Source of the DNA: Apostichopus japonicus
Lineage: Eukaryota; Echinodermata; Holothuroidea; Aspidochirotida; Stichopodidae
DNA length: 64,000 bases
Direction: 5' to 3'
NCBI RefSeq assembly: GCF_037975245.1
Contig: NC_092568.1
Location: 5,153,501 to 5,217,500 of the forward strand
In this document: piece by piece, positions 36,901 to 47,242 of the stretch
How the letters are laid out: every line of letters starts with the position of its first letter
How positions within the stretch are numbered: the stretch's first letter is position 1
The notes under the pieces: model-generated
What the model saw: the letters and a program-made list of their open reading frames with translations, nothing else
Databases searched by the model: none
Told to the model about the DNA's origin: nothing
Translations under genes and position numbers: made by a program

Positions 36901-39900
36901 TTAACCTGAATGCAAAGAATGCGTTCCAGATTTGTGCTGTTACTTGTGAGCTCATTGATCGGACTGGTAAATGACATTTCAACACACTGGCAAACAAGCA
37001 TGCCAATCTTCTAAGGTCCTCCCAGGAATTCTACTCTCTGTATAGAGAGAGAGACAAATATTTTCCAGCCGTAACTCGTGGCAGCAGTAACTTCACCGTA
37101 CTGGCAATAGTCGTTTTCCCCTTGGCAGGTTATAGTGATGTCATAGACTAAATTGAGGCTACTGGGTAATTGTAACTGAAGTATCTAAGAATAGACCTAC
37201 CAATGGGCAAGGTGCAACAAAGTAATTATGAATGGGGTTGTCCAAATAGTCAAATCACCTTCCATTGGTAATGTCCACAAGCAGTTCGAATGAGATGCAT
37301 TTACTTCGTCATGGTTATTCATTAGTTTAGGTTATTCCATTCTTCCGAAACGGAGGGGGTAGCAAGAAATGCATAGCTATTGAACTCCTGGCTGTTCTTG
37401 GATTTGTGGTTGTATTCTCAATAGTAGACTGTTGTACTGTATTATATATAGTGATAAACTAAGTAATATTTATGTTCTTACAATATAGATGGATGCATTA
37501 GGGCTACATATTTCAAAGCAAATCAAAACAAAATGCTCTCTTTTAAAGGTTATTGAGGATTGTGGGATATCAAGTCAGGATTTAATGGCTAGATTCATTT
37601 ATAAATTAATGTAAAATCATGATTTTCCAGTTAAAAAAATTATCACTTTTCCTTCTTGTATGGTCCTGAATGAATACACTCTGAAATGTGTTCCATGCTT
37701 TCTTGTTACTGTAATCAAGGTAACACTCAGTTCAAAGTGCGCATGTTTCCCCTGAGAAAAAAATATACAGTATATACTGAGAATACTTCATTCAACAGTT
37801 TGTGTTCTGTTTAGTATTGATAGGGAAGTACACTACATCAGTAAGCTTTACTGTGATCAGAAGTAATTGTTTTTTGTTGTTGCAAAGATCAGAAATCATG
37901 TGCTTCATTCATCACTATCCTTAAACATCATGAGAGGAACTGGTAAATAGTTGTTTGTACAAGGAAATACATGACTGGAATGGGCTGGACAGGAGAGGAG
38001 AGGGGTGTAATTGTACCACATGGGTGATAGGACTAACTCTTTTCTATGTATTTAATTCATTTCTAATAAGTTTAAAGGTGGGGTACAATACTACTAGCTC
38101 AAAAGTTTTTTTTTTTCTTTTCTTTATGATGTATATAGCTAATGGGAGATTTGACAAGTCCTCTTTAGCTATTGTGAATGACTAGAGACTAAGTTTGTGT
38201 TCAAACTTCATATCTGTTGTATCTTTTTCTGTTTATGTTTGTCAGGAGTCACCCAGGAATCCAACAATGTTCACTGTAACAGTACCTGGAGCTGGGGCAG
38301 ATGTTCCCAGTGGGAGTAACACATCTTCAACAGGTTTGTATTAAATTGACTTCTACATGATCTTCAACTAAAGTAATTAAGATGGTAATCTAAATTCAAA
38401 GACCAGTGTGTACTTATTATTTCATATCTAGGAATTATTCGTTGAGACCCATGGTCTACAACTGACCCCCTGCTCGTTGATCGACCGATCAGGGCATGTA
38501 ACGGACGTTTTCTGTTGAATGACAAGTGATGGGTTAGGTCACATGCAAAAACCACTTTCCCAGTTTAATATTGATTACTGTACATTTGTTTAAACTGGAC
38601 GGTTTCAGCTGTGAACAGCTACAGTACACACTGCTGACAGCCAGTCGGTAAAATGCTACATGTTGAGATGCCCAAACTGAACCCGATGCGACTTAAAACT
38701 TGCAAGTTCTTGATCTGCAGTATTTGTAAACAACATGCACACTATCCCATAGGGTACATGTATGCTTCAAATGCTATTCTACTGTAGTTTTGTTTTGAGA
38801 AATTTTTTTCCCCCATTTTCCAAAAAATAGATCTAATAATTTGTGTATTAATATTACTCGTTTCTCTTTAATAGGGTTGTCCCTTGCAGGAACAGGCCAC
38901 ACTTATCCAATGACTACTTACTTGCCAACTACCACAGTATCATCAGGACTGAGGCACAACGTCTCGGCTACCAACAGCATCATCAGTCGCAACAGTGTTG
39001 CAACAGCCCAGTCATCTCCCACTGCTAGCTTTACAACATTGCTTCCACAAAGTAAGGAACAGAGAAGTACAAAACATAACAAACTGTTTAACTGCAGCAA
39101 AAATAGAATTTAATATAAAATGCAAAGATATAATAATAAGAGGTCCTGGTGTTTCAATCCTAACTTCAGGGCTAACTGGCAACACCAACAGGGGGAAAGA
39201 ACAATTTTAAAAGTACTTTTGCAGTCTCTCCCATCTGTTTGTAAAAAAAAAATTCTTATGAATATATGTCACTGTCATTTTGCCTCGATGGAGATTCTGC
39301 TATGATCAAATTCCCCAGACCTTTAACTTTTACTGTGGAGGCATGGAACTTAGATTAGGATTACTTCTTTAGGTTCTACACCCTGGCATAATTCTTGACC
39401 AGAACCCATCAGGCCATTTTGGAGTGTTTTGTTTAGGTGCTAACGAGGGTGACAGGATCTCCAGAAATTAAATATACAAAAAATTAAACAATGCCTGATT
39501 TCTTTTCTTATCGCTTAGCAACCTCACTGACATCTGCAGGTGCTCTTCAAGCAGGGCTTGTTCAAGTTACCCAGGCTCAGACACCAGTACAGGTCCAAGC
39601 TCTACCACATCAGGGTGCACCACCAGCCCTCGTTAGGTATGACCATGGGTAAATACGTATACTAATCATTCAGGACACCCTTATGAAGGAATTAGAGATG
39701 GTAATGGTACGGTATTAATTGATGAATGGTAAAATGAATCTTATGTTGTGGTGAGGGGTTAAGGACTAAGGAAGGAAGGAAGCAAGCATGAGAGACTTGT
39801 GTTCTTTCTTCATACACAAGATTTCTATTGGGAGTAGAAACATTTGAAAAATGGTCAATTTGATCGTTATCAAAGCTGAAACAACTAACAAATATCTGTT

Positions 39901-42900
39901 AGTTTAAGTGTCATACTTGGCAAACATTTAGATATTTCTAGTAAGTACAAGAATCATCGCGTGTCTTGTGACATGTGAGAACTTTTTGATACAAGATATG
40001 GAAGTGAAGGAAATTTCCATAAACTTGTTCAGTTCTATGTATAGATCATAATGAATTTATGAAATATTGCTCAAGTTTGGTAGAATAGAAACAAATCAAC
40101 TACAGCTTGTAAACACAATAACAGGCAAAGTCATTGTAATAACATGGGATGATTTTCAGACTTGGTGAATAGATACCCTATTGGTGAGGCCTTTGTTTTC
40201 GGAAGTGTCAGCAGAAGACGAGAGCATGAACCCTGAAGAATGAGAGCAGAAATTTATGATTGATGTATCACCTAATTATATGGATTACTCACGATGAGTA
40301 GTAAATTTTTTGTCAAAGACATAGATCCCAGCTGCTTCCTGTAGTCAGAACAGAAAGTAGTAATTATGGTGGAAGTATGGCCATACAAATTTTTCTTTGT
40401 CCAATAATGCAAAACTGGCATTGTTTCCCCATCCCCCCTCTCCCTCCCCAAATGTAACCTAAAATTTCTGACTTTTAGAGCAATGTTTAGGATGTGTGTT
40501 AAGAAATACTTGTATTTGTATACCACATATATGTTATGATGATATGGTTTCATGTAAAAGCATTTTTGAACTTGAGACAGATTTTATTTCCCCTTTTGAA
40601 GTTGATATCTGAAATAATTGCCTTCAAGTTTGTGCTACTACCAAGATAATGAAAGGATAATGTTAGTCTCAGACTACATATTGGAGGTAGCATAAATTCC
40701 ATTGTTGGCACACGTTGTGTTCTCTCATAAAGTAAATAATTGCAGCATTATTATGACCTCATTTTCTTTCTAATTTGGTGACTGTCATTGGTTGGAATGT
40801 TACCAGCAGGGGTCTAAGGTTAAATAATCCTCATTCACCGAGTTTGTTTTCTTCCGTTCCCGTTGATCTCCGTCCTTTGCCAATGTTTTGTGTTCATTGG
40901 CCTAGATGATTTAAGTTAAACATGTGACATGGAAAGTCAATCATAGCAGAGAGAGGTTGCCTGTCTGCAGCAAAAGGTTTCTCGTCTTAAATATACTCAA
41001 CTCATCAAAGAGCTGCTATATGGTTATTTCAAATTAAAATTAAGAACTGGGGCCAAAGATTTGTCATAACCTTCTGTAAATTGATTTAAACTCTAGATGG
41101 CAAATGATCAGTAAACGTAAAGAAAGTTTTACTTCACTCCTTACTTCCATGTATCGGCACAACAACTATACCCATGCTGTATCCTGTGCAGAGCATATGT
41201 TAACCTTTTAGCAATGTCCTCTCCTGGTGACCGGCCCAATTCTGGTCTGCTGCCCTCCATATGGTTCTACCATCCATAATTCTTCAGACAATTTTTCAAT
41301 GTGATAACCAATGAAATACTATCACGGAGAGAATGAGGAAAAGTTTAAGTAAGCCACAGAGGATAGTAGTGTACTTGTGTGTGTGTTTGTTTTGAATTGA
41401 GAACAATGTTGCCACTGGTATATAAAGCAGTTTAACTCCTTTCTCTTTTAGATTTATTGATTCAAACATAATATCAAATATGCCACAATAATAATTAAGA
41501 AGACAAAAACCTTCATCCTTTGAAAGCAAAAATGCTCAAGTTTTAACATTTCTAATGCATATAAAATGGAAACATGAATCTATGTGTTTTTTGGGGGGGG
41601 TTTTTTGGGCATATTTTCATGGGATGTCACATCAGTTTTCAATAGTTTTTGATCATTGCAGAAAGATGATATCACCTGCAATAGGTCCATGAACTTAAAT
41701 ATTTCTTTACTTAATTTGAAACATGTTTCAGAAAACAAGTTGATAAGACAACTTTCAAAATATTCAATATGTAACCATTAGGTTCGTGACAGTTATCTCT
41801 ATGACATAGATCAATGATGATGATGGTTGGGTTTGTGTCTCCTGTCTGTGGAGGGAAAGATGGAGGGGGGGGGGAGGAGGGGGTAGTTGTTCATGACAAT
41901 TATCTGTATCTCATAGACCAATAATGATGATGGCTGGGTTTGTATCTCATGTCTGTGGAGGTGTGGAGGGAGGGCAGATGGGAGGGAGGGGGTAGTTGTT
42001 CATTACAGTTATCTCTATGACATATATCAATGATGAGTAATGATGATAGTTGAATTTGTGTCTCCTTTAACAGTATGTATGCAGTTAACAAGGAATGATG
42101 AAGTGGAGATTGCAAACTTATTCAAGATGGAGTTTTAATCTTTTTGTAATATTTCTTTCTTTTTGTCATTCAGACTACCACAACAAGCTACAGCCACAAT
42201 GTCTGGAAACACAAGACAACAGCTACTGACAACTCTATTGCCGACCGTCTCTTCTGGACAACAACAGCAATTAGCAACAGCTCAACCTGCCAACGCTGTT
42301 GCAATGCTAGCGAGTACCCAACCACAGGCTTTGACAAGTAAGTTCCCTTTAACTGTATACACTTTTATCCTGCTAGTTCCCATCTATTATAAAGACAAAA
42401 ATACTACAACATTTTATTGACAGTCTTAGAGTCCCACCTTGGACCATTTAGTGTTGATGGAAATTGTAGCCCTCGAAGGGCTCTCTCAAAACAAGGGTCA
42501 GTTGTTTGCCTGGACCTACATCAGTTTACCCAATGCACATAGGCTTGTGTACTCTAAATATAGGAATCAGGGCTGAAGGGTATCGTTATGATTGTGGATT
42601 GAGGCTGACACCAGATAATTGCACCCATCTGAAAGAATAAAGAAAACTTCTATGAAGTGAGGACAGAAGATTGCTTAACTCAGAAAAATTTGACAGAGAC
42701 TACAATATGGTTATTGAAATGCAAATGCTGCTTAAAAACTCTTCGACTAGATTTTACCGGTAGCTAGGAGGCAAATATCTCTTCCGCTACATAAACTAAG
42801 AAGGCAAAAGAGGAAGAACAGAAAAAATAAGGACAGAAATAATCAACTGGAGAACAGAAATAAAGATATAAGAACAGAACAGAAGATCTTGTAATCACCA

Positions 42901-45900
42901 CGATACTTACAATGTAAGATTATAGCCTTCCAAATGGTATTCCACATGTATCCGTACATGGTGATATTTTAGAGACTGGCATTGAGTGCTTGATCTACTT
43001 GACTATGTTTTAAGACAGCACATCTGCTTGGCAGACTTAATGTAGTTTTACTAAAAGGCTGTTTAGTTAATCAATGGTACTTAAAATAAGCTACTCCTTA
43101 TATTGTGTGTGAAGTTTCTCAAATGGATGATTGCCAATTGGTTTATTACCAACCTCAAACAAATAGGGAGATAAAAATTTTGCAAGGTGTAACTTCTGGC
43201 TTAAATGTTTTCTACATTCACAATAATTGCAGCCAGATGCTTAGATCAAAAGTCAAAACCTTACAAGTTTACTGAAGGTGAAACGTGTGTGTGGTTATTT
43301 CGGTTTCGTTTCAGAAGTGAAAATAATATCTTCGTCTGCATAATTTTAGAGACATGGTCATCACCGGTTATTTGTAACAATTTGCAAAGTAAAAGGTGTA
43401 TGCATCATAAATATTTGGTGGTGGGGGGGGGGGGGGTTTGCCCCTTTTCTTTAAGACATTAAGCTTACATGTGTTGGTTTCTTTTCATCTTAGCATCAAA
43501 TGGCAGTACTTACACCACACCACACATTATGTACCAGACACCACAGGGAGTGGTATACGCAGCGGGAGCTGCTGGAACCGTTAACATCCCAGAAGCTCTC
43601 GTCCTGAACTACCAAGCAGCAGCTCATCAAAGTAAGTACGAAACAATCCTCTCTGATAATGCAAAAAGAATAGAGAAGAATGACAACTATTCTTGAATTG
43701 GCAATTTCTGTTTACAATGCTAGATGCCACCATGCAATTGCGCATTTTTTTGTAGAAGGTTTTTTTCTTTAGATATAATACTGTATGCTGCTTAGCTTGT
43801 GGGAGCTAGGATGAATTTCATTTTAGGCTTCTTGTATATATCTCTTAGTTTATGAAATGTCTGCGTACTAGTTAAGGTCTCTTAATTGTGTACAAATTAT
43901 CAAAAACTTAAGAAATACTCACACGAACTACCTGGTGCCTTTCTTCAAAACGTCACAGAGAGTATGGAGAAAAGTACAATTAAACATTGTTAATCAGATG
44001 CATAATTGGGACTTATGTGTGTTGTTTTGAGTTCATCTGTATATGCTTTTGGATCAAATTTCCAGTTCTTTTAGACATAAATTAATTTTCTTCATCTAAC
44101 TTGTTGCGATGAAAGGGAATTTAAATGTTTGGCTTTTTACTATAGATGTTTTTGGCCAATTTGTCTTCTTTCTGAAAGGGGGTGTAGGGGGGCGGGGAGT
44201 GTAGGGGTAAATGACAATGTTTGCACGGGGTATCCGGGTACCGGCCCTACGTGATACTACCTGGTTCCTAATTTATTACCGGAAGTTGTGTTTTTTTTAT
44301 GTTTATTGCAAACCGATGGTTAGGCAAGATTTTTCCCATTGCCTTAGTGTGGTGTTAGGCTACTATGTGGTCGAAGATAACAGCAATAACGAAAGTATTC
44401 CATGGATATCTTATAACTGCGTCACAATTTCAGCTAATAAACAGATGGTAAGGTAGATTACCCCATTGACTTAGTGTGGTGTTAGGCTACTATGTGGTCG
44501 AAGATAACAGCAATAATGAAAGTATTGCATGGATATCTTATTACTGCGTCTCAATTTCAGCGAATAAACAGATGGATAGGCTAGGTTTTCCCCATTGCCT
44601 TAGTGTGGTGTTAGGCTGCCATGTGGAAGAAATTGAAAGTTTTTTTCACAATTATTATTTATTTATTCGATTATTTCATAGAAGGAAAGACTGACAAGGA
44701 AGTTTACGAGATGTTACCAGTGGATTATAGATGGGGTAACTAAAAAATAATAATCACAAATGGCTTTTTACTAAACGTTTATTCCAAATGCGATCAAATT
44801 GCGCGAATCGCACATTCTCGCGGCAAATGCAAACCCTGGGCCTGTATAATAGATAGTAGTAGTAAAAACTGTTTCAGAGCTAAATTTGATATTTATATGG
44901 TCTGATCCAATAGAGGTCGAGAGCATACATAAGCAGCTGCGGCAGTGCGATGTTAGTAGTGGTGTTAATTATATGAAGTTATTAACAAGTTAATGAAAGA
45001 AACAAAAGCAAATAGAAATTATTGAGGAAGATTTTATACCTCATCTTAAACCTATACGTATTTGAACATGAAAACATTGTCAGTGGAGAATATCATTCAT
45101 TATAGCATCAAATGTGTAGTTTCTTGAAAATCGTGATACACGAGGGTAAACAATTTTTTCCGGGTACCCTGATACCTGACGGGTAACGGCTCTCGGATAC
45201 CCGGTTCCCGTTTTTTGGACCCGTGCAAACACTAGTAAATGATCTAGGATGAAAATAGACGATTTGCTCCATTAACAGATTTTCAACCTAAAATGCTCTC
45301 CTCGTCTCCAGTGGCAATGTCGCTCACAGTCAATAAAATAGAGTCATTTGAAAATGGTATGAATTATTGTTATTTTAACAGCTCAGACTCTTGGAGCTGG
45401 TGGTCAAGCAACTCAGACATACCCAATCACAGCTCTACCACTGCCACTTCAGGGTGTAGCTCTCTCCCAGCAGGTAAGTCCAGGTTTTGTAAAAAAAGAG
45501 CTCTACAAGATAGATAGTCACAGCCTGAGTACCAATTCTGGTGGTTTAACTTATGACTCCCATTCTGTCAGCAAATCCATTGGAATTAGGTAAAAGGAAA
45601 GAACCTGCCTGCCTGGCATTGGAAGTTCTTGGAGTTTAAAGTATTATGCCTGGAAAAGTGAGGAAAACAAATCCATTTTTAAATAAGTCTCCTTTTGATA
45701 TGTTTTTATGAACACTGATTTCTGGCAAAAAGAACCTTTCTGGTTTAGAGCGGTCAATTTTGGTAGTATTTTGTAATCGTCGATCAAATATGCCTCATGA
45801 AAGCAATTCAGCAAAGCCATCATGTCTAAGCCTTTTACTCAGAGTATATGCTGAATTTTACAGCTAGGACTAGGTCATACTATATCACTATGAAATGGCT

Positions 45901-47242
45901 TATGTGAGCAAGGTGTCTAGGAAGTGTGAGATGAACAGGGCAGGGATATGTTTGGAATTCATGGCTCTTTGAAACCTTGTAACCCCTCTCCACCTCCCCC
46001 CCTTCCCCTCCACTCACCCTTCCACATAACCACAAATTAAGAATTGAGGTTAGCAAACAGTTTTGTAAAGAGTAACAATAATTGTTCGGCCTACTATCGG
46101 TGTCCAAGCGTTAGGTCCTCATTCCTGTGTAGCTGTGACTGTGAAGCATGTTATGGTCTTGATAAGCTGATGTAAAGAAAGGTCCTGTAATTTCATTCTG
46201 TTTGAAAGTGTGAGGACCAATTTAATTTACAATTAAGAATACTGCCACCTTGACTTGCTCCTACTCTTCGTTGACTTAATATAATAATCTCTTTTGTAGT
46301 GTAAAATTTACTTTATGATGTCCTTGAATAATCTCTTTCTGCATCACTGTGTGTGTGTGTGACATGACTGAGAGGAAAGTTTAGGATTTCAAGTTTTCAT
46401 GTTGAATGCTTCCTAATGCATTATTCATGTCTGTCCATATGTTGAATGCTTTCCTAATGCATTATTCATGTCTGTGCATATGTTGAATGCTTTCTAATGC
46501 ATTATTTATGTCTGTTATATGTTGAATGCTTTCCTAATGCATTATTCATGTCTGTGCATATGTTGAATGCTTTCCTAATGCATTATTCATGTCTGTGCAT
46601 ATGTTGAATGCTTCCTATTGCATTATTCATGTATGTGCATATGTTGAATGCTTCCTAATGCATTATTCATGTCTGCATATGTTGAATGCTTTCCTAATGC
46701 ATTATTCATGTCTGTGCATATGTTGAATGCTTCCTATTGCATTATTCATGTCTGTGCATATGTTGAATGCTTTCCTAATGCATTATTCATGTCTGTGCAT
46801 ATGTTGAATGCTTCCTAATGCATTATTCATGTCTGTGTCCAATGTTGAATGCTTTCCTAATGCATTATTCATGTCTGTGCATATGTTGAACAGCCAGTTG
46901 GGACAATTTCCGAATGCTAATACCTCTCTAAACTGTACTCCAATATCATGCTCTCAAAGCACTGGTACAGTAAAAATAATTCCTAAACTTGATCTGATAG
47001 AAACATGTTATTCATACGAGTGCTCTGAAGTGGTACATAACACTACAGTATAGATAAAATTGTCCCAACTGGGTGATGTTGAAATGCTTCTTAATGCATA
47101 TTCATATCTGTGCATATATTGAATGCTTCCTAATGCATTATTCATATCTGTGCATCTCTTGCAGCAGCTTCCCCAAGGAACGATGTTAAATGCCGAAACA
47201 GCCAAGAAACTAACAGCTGGTCAAGGTCGATCTTCTACGTAG
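15647..47242 (+). CDS. SRF: Serum response factor (SRF), nine coding exons
   Basis: SRF is a MADS-box transcription factor that binds CArG boxes as a dimer and, with MRTF or ETS-family partners, drives actin-cytoskeleton, muscle and immediate-early genes. Exons are 15647-15961, 22007-22267, 38246-38333, 38875-39051, 39519-39636, 42174-42337, 43494-43631, 45382-45473 and 47165-47242. All junctions are GT-AG and phases agree, giving 476 residues (vertebrates about 508). The MADS box starts at residue 76 (GRVKIKMEFIDNKLRRYTTF) and is cut by intron 1 after GIMKK. It continues in exon 2 with AYELSTLTGTQVMLLVASET, then the SAM-type extension through ITSESGKALIQTCLNSPD. Residues 193-476 are rich in Gln, Thr, Ala and Pro, the activation domain. 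A lysine-rich KKQKKTKG just before the MADS box is the likely nuclear signal. Intron 2 is 16 kb and full of repeats. Confidence 0.95.
15962..22006. other. SRF intron 1
   Basis: About 6.0 kb. Apart from the 1.8-kb dispersed repeat at 18066-19863 I see no coding or structured element. Confidence 0.7.
18066..19863 (+). mobile_element. 1.8-kb dispersed repeat, copy A
   Basis: Almost identical along its length to 52806-54551, in the same orientation. Both start TATCTCAATACATTACATG. Near the 3' end both have GTATTGAGATA, the inverse of the start, followed by about 24 more shared bases. The family is unrecognised. A frame at about 19461-19625 reads as plausible protein (GIKNLVELFASSYLAVVIDV and onward) but is short. 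Likely a non-autonomous or decayed transposon. Confidence 0.75.
22007..22267 (+). CDS. SRF: SRF exon 2, MADS dimerisation part and SAM extension
   Basis: A 261-nt exon with acceptor CTACAG and donor AAG|GTAGGT, phase 0 on both sides. Begins AYELSTLTGTQVMLLVASET and GHVYTFATRKLQPMITSESG, almost invariant in animal SRF, then an acidic stretch (SVSEEDEK). Confidence 0.95.
23705..23734. repeat. Short perfect hairpin
   Basis: Arms CATGGAGGTAAAA and TTTTACCTCCATG with a 4-nt loop. Its function is unknown; it may be the tip of a decayed foldback element. Confidence 0.7.
25380..25505 (+). repeat. Possible retroelement 3' tail
   Basis: CATGTACTGTATAAATAAAT followed by ATCATCATCAT resembles the 3' end with short ATC repeats of CR1- or RTE-like elements or their SINEs. 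No body was found upstream. Confidence 0.35.
27370..28702 (+). repeat. 51-bp satellite array, left part
   Basis: About 25 units of roughly 51 bp, consensus pieces CTGTAGATAGTCAATCTGTG, TCACTGGCAGTCGAGTCGAC and TACCTGATATA. Variant units (GGCAATTGAGTCGACTAC; ACCAATATACACATAGATAG) recur in the same order, so there is a higher-order pattern. The array continues at 34150 after the transposon insertion. Confidence 0.95.
28726..29121 (+). repeat. Left subterminal motif cluster of the 5.4-kb element
   Basis: TGTGACGTACGGGAC at 28726-28740, 28896-28910, 29091-29105 and 29107-29121, all in the same orientation. The last two are one base apart. Likely transposase-binding sites. Confidence 0.88.
29207..29308 (-). 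CDS. Candidate terminal exon in the 5.4-kb element
   Basis: After an AG acceptor (TTTTATGTAG) the minus strand is open for 33 codons to a TAA, including ALFDPRKKEIWHEITNDIVL. The amino-acid mix is protein-like. I cannot match it to a family, and the phase with the upstream repeated exon does not agree without another exon between them. Confidence 0.35.
   Translation of the reverse strand, partial: WNDLTSTVTALFDPRKKEIWHEITNDIVLTYPN
29340..30600 (-). repeat. Five tandem copies of a 250-bp unit with an exon-like core
   Basis: Units start with CATCAATTCTAGCTTTGTTA at about 29372, 29623, 29870, 30120 and 30372. On the minus strand each has a pyrimidine-rich AG acceptor (TTGTTGTACTAG), an open core and a GTACAG donor. 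Cores are 29451-29561 (111 nt), 29704-29808 (105), 29949-30059 (111), 30200-30310 (111) and 30452-30563 (112). The first four keep multiples of three, and the fifth has a frameshift and stop. The core reads FIDGHYVDVTVDILICFEWD followed by GSYFNLRVNSGEYDTV. Family unknown. Confidence 0.75.
30669..33187. mobile_element. 2519-bp DNA transposon nested in the 5.4-kb element, GTAA duplication
   Basis: Perfect 12-bp inverted ends GGGCCAAAGCCA (30669-30680 and 33176-33187), flanked by GTAA (30665-30668 and 33188-33191). The motif TGTGGTGGGACGGAATT occurs four times at the left (30846, 31012 inverted, 31185, 31205) and four times inverted at the right (32765, 32781, 32979, 33146). Same layout as its host element with a different motif, so the two probably belong to one superfamily. 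Confidence 0.88.
32412..32625 (+). pseudogene. Possible N-terminal transposase fragment in the 2.5-kb element
   Basis: From ATG at about 32412 the frame reads MENPEPQNVSANRYIHYRKK, meets one TGA, and goes on in the same frame to GRGKKRQRANQKANNRAAYK before a TAA. A basic stretch with an NRAAYKAS-like word is often seen near the start of some large DNA-transposon proteins. That link is weak. The TGA may also be removed by splicing (TTTCCAG acceptor follows). Confidence 0.35.
33318..33497 (-). CDS. Short open frame in the 5.4-kb element, possible transposase remnant
   Basis: A 59-codon frame from ATG to TGA, including MVVATYNPCMPEEHNMASNK and DDHQHPRCCSIYYREVN. The frame directly upstream in another phase is also protein-like (GSNGDLYWKPFNACKSILLK), suggesting one coding exon broken by a frameshift. 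Together with the frames at 29.2-30.6 kb it suggests a minus-strand gene within the element. Function not recognised. Confidence 0.35.
   Translation of the reverse strand: MVVATYNPCMPEEHNMASNKPLTDDHQHPRCCSIYYREVNCVCVWDTESSTMLFNIDIE
33604..33970. repeat. Right subterminal motif cluster of the 5.4-kb element
   Basis: GTCCCGTACGTCACA at 33604-33618 and 33623-33637, TGTGACGTACGGGAC at 33791-33805, and a 14-bp match at 33957-33970. Three of four are inverted relative to the left cluster, as expected for element ends. Confidence 0.88.
34150..35400 (+). repeat. 51-bp satellite array, right part
   Basis: Continuation of the same array. Roughly 34493-35060 repeats the unit order and private variants of about 27607-28190 nearly base for base, showing a recent block duplication of about 570 bp. 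Confidence 0.95.
35745..35950. mobile_element. Foldback MITE or long hairpin
   Basis: Arms of about 78 bp (35750-35828 and 35868-35944) are near-perfect inverted copies, outer ends GCTTACCTGTCTCCTCACAA, inner ends AACTGGTAACCTTTTAACAC, with a loop of about 40 nt. Transcribed with SRF it would form a long hairpin RNA. The arms are longer than usual for a microRNA precursor, so a MITE is the simpler reading. Confidence 0.8.
38246..38333 (+). CDS. SRF: SRF exon 3
   Basis: An 88-nt exon with acceptor TTGTCAG and donor GTTTGT, leaving in phase 1. Encodes ESPRNPTMFTVTVPGAGADV and a Ser/Thr-rich end. It is identified by splice phase and by composition like the SRF activation domain. Confidence 0.8.
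38875..39051 (+). CDS. SRF: SRF exon 4
   Basis: A 177-nt exon with acceptor TTTAATAG and donor GTAAGG, phase 1 to 1. Encodes a Thr/Ser-rich segment including GTGHTYPMTTYLPTTTVSSG. A second acceptor 15 nt inside (CTTGCAG) keeps the frame and could give an isoform five residues shorter. Confidence 0.82.
39519..39636 (+). CDS. SRF: SRF exon 5
   Basis: A 118-nt exon with acceptor TCGCTTAG and donor GTATGA, phase 1 to 2. Encodes a Gln/Ala/Val-rich segment with VQVTQAQTPVQVQALPHQG, typical of SRF activation domains. Confidence 0.85.
41785..42065 (+). repeat. Tandem repeat of about 118 bp in SRF intron 5
   Basis: About 2.3 diverged copies containing GACA(G/A)TTATCTCTATGACATA, AATGATGATGGTTGGGTTTG and GTCTGTGGAGG, with G-rich stretches between. 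Confidence 0.7.
42174..42337 (+). CDS. SRF: SRF exon 6
   Basis: A 164-nt exon with acceptor GTCATTCAG and donor GTAAGT, phase 2 to 1. Encodes LPQQATATMSGNTRQQLLTT and a Gln run, then AVAMLASTQPQALT. Confidence 0.85.
43494..43631 (+). CDS. SRF: SRF exon 7
   Basis: A 138-nt exon with acceptor CATCTTAG and donor GTAAGT, phase 1 to 1. Encodes HIMYQTPQGVVYAAGAAGTV and ALVLNYQ. The MYQTPQGVVYA block is well kept in SRF proteins. Confidence 0.88.
44215..45234. mobile_element. 1020-bp hAT element in SRF intron 7
   Basis: Inverted ends CAATGTTTGCACGGG and TAGTGTTTGCACGGG (the right one on the minus strand), flanked by a perfect 8-bp duplication GTAAATGA (44207-44214, 45235-45242). Inside are about 2.7 copies of a 127-bp tandem unit (44330-44640) with TTAGTGTGGTGTTAGGCT. 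No transposase, so non-autonomous. Lies about 150 bp before SRF exon 8. Confidence 0.92.
45382..45473 (+). CDS. SRF: SRF exon 8
   Basis: A 92-nt exon with acceptor TTTAACAG and donor CAG|GTAAGT, phase 1 to 0. Encodes TQTLGAGGQATQTYPITALP and LPLQGVALSQQ. Confidence 0.82.
46397..47160 (+). repeat. 41-bp minisatellite in the last SRF intron
   Basis: About 11 units of CATATGTTGAATGCTTTCCT plus AATGCATTATTCATGTCTGT up to 46890, then two or three diverged units at 47076-47160. A MITE splits the two parts. The array ends 4 nt before the exon 9 acceptor. Confidence 0.92.
46891..47075. mobile_element. 185-bp hAT MITE inside the minisatellite
   Basis: Inverted ends CAGCCAGTTGGGACAATTT and CACCCAGTTGGGACAATTT (right end on the minus strand), one mismatch in 19. 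Perfect 8-bp duplication ATGTTGAA (46883-46890, 47076-47083), which is part of the minisatellite unit. Confidence 0.92.
47165..47242 (+). CDS. SRF: SRF exon 9 with stop
   Basis: A 78-nt exon ending TAG at 47240-47242. It encodes QLPQGTMLNAETAKKLTAGQ and a short end, resembling the conserved SRF C-terminus. The acceptor is CTCTTGCAG followed at once by CAG, a NAGNAG site that could add or drop one Gln. Confidence 0.85.
   Translation, partial: QLPQGTMLNAETAKKLTAGQGRSST

Larger units (their letters stand above)
22268..38245. other. SRF intron 2
   Basis: About 16 kb. The first 5 kb and the part from 35.9 to 38.2 kb show no gene. The middle holds the 51-bp satellite and the two nested DNA transposons described separately. 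Confidence 0.8.

Noticed and set aside
46808-47053. 81-codon frame in the minisatellite
   Set aside because: Made of repeat units running into a MITE.
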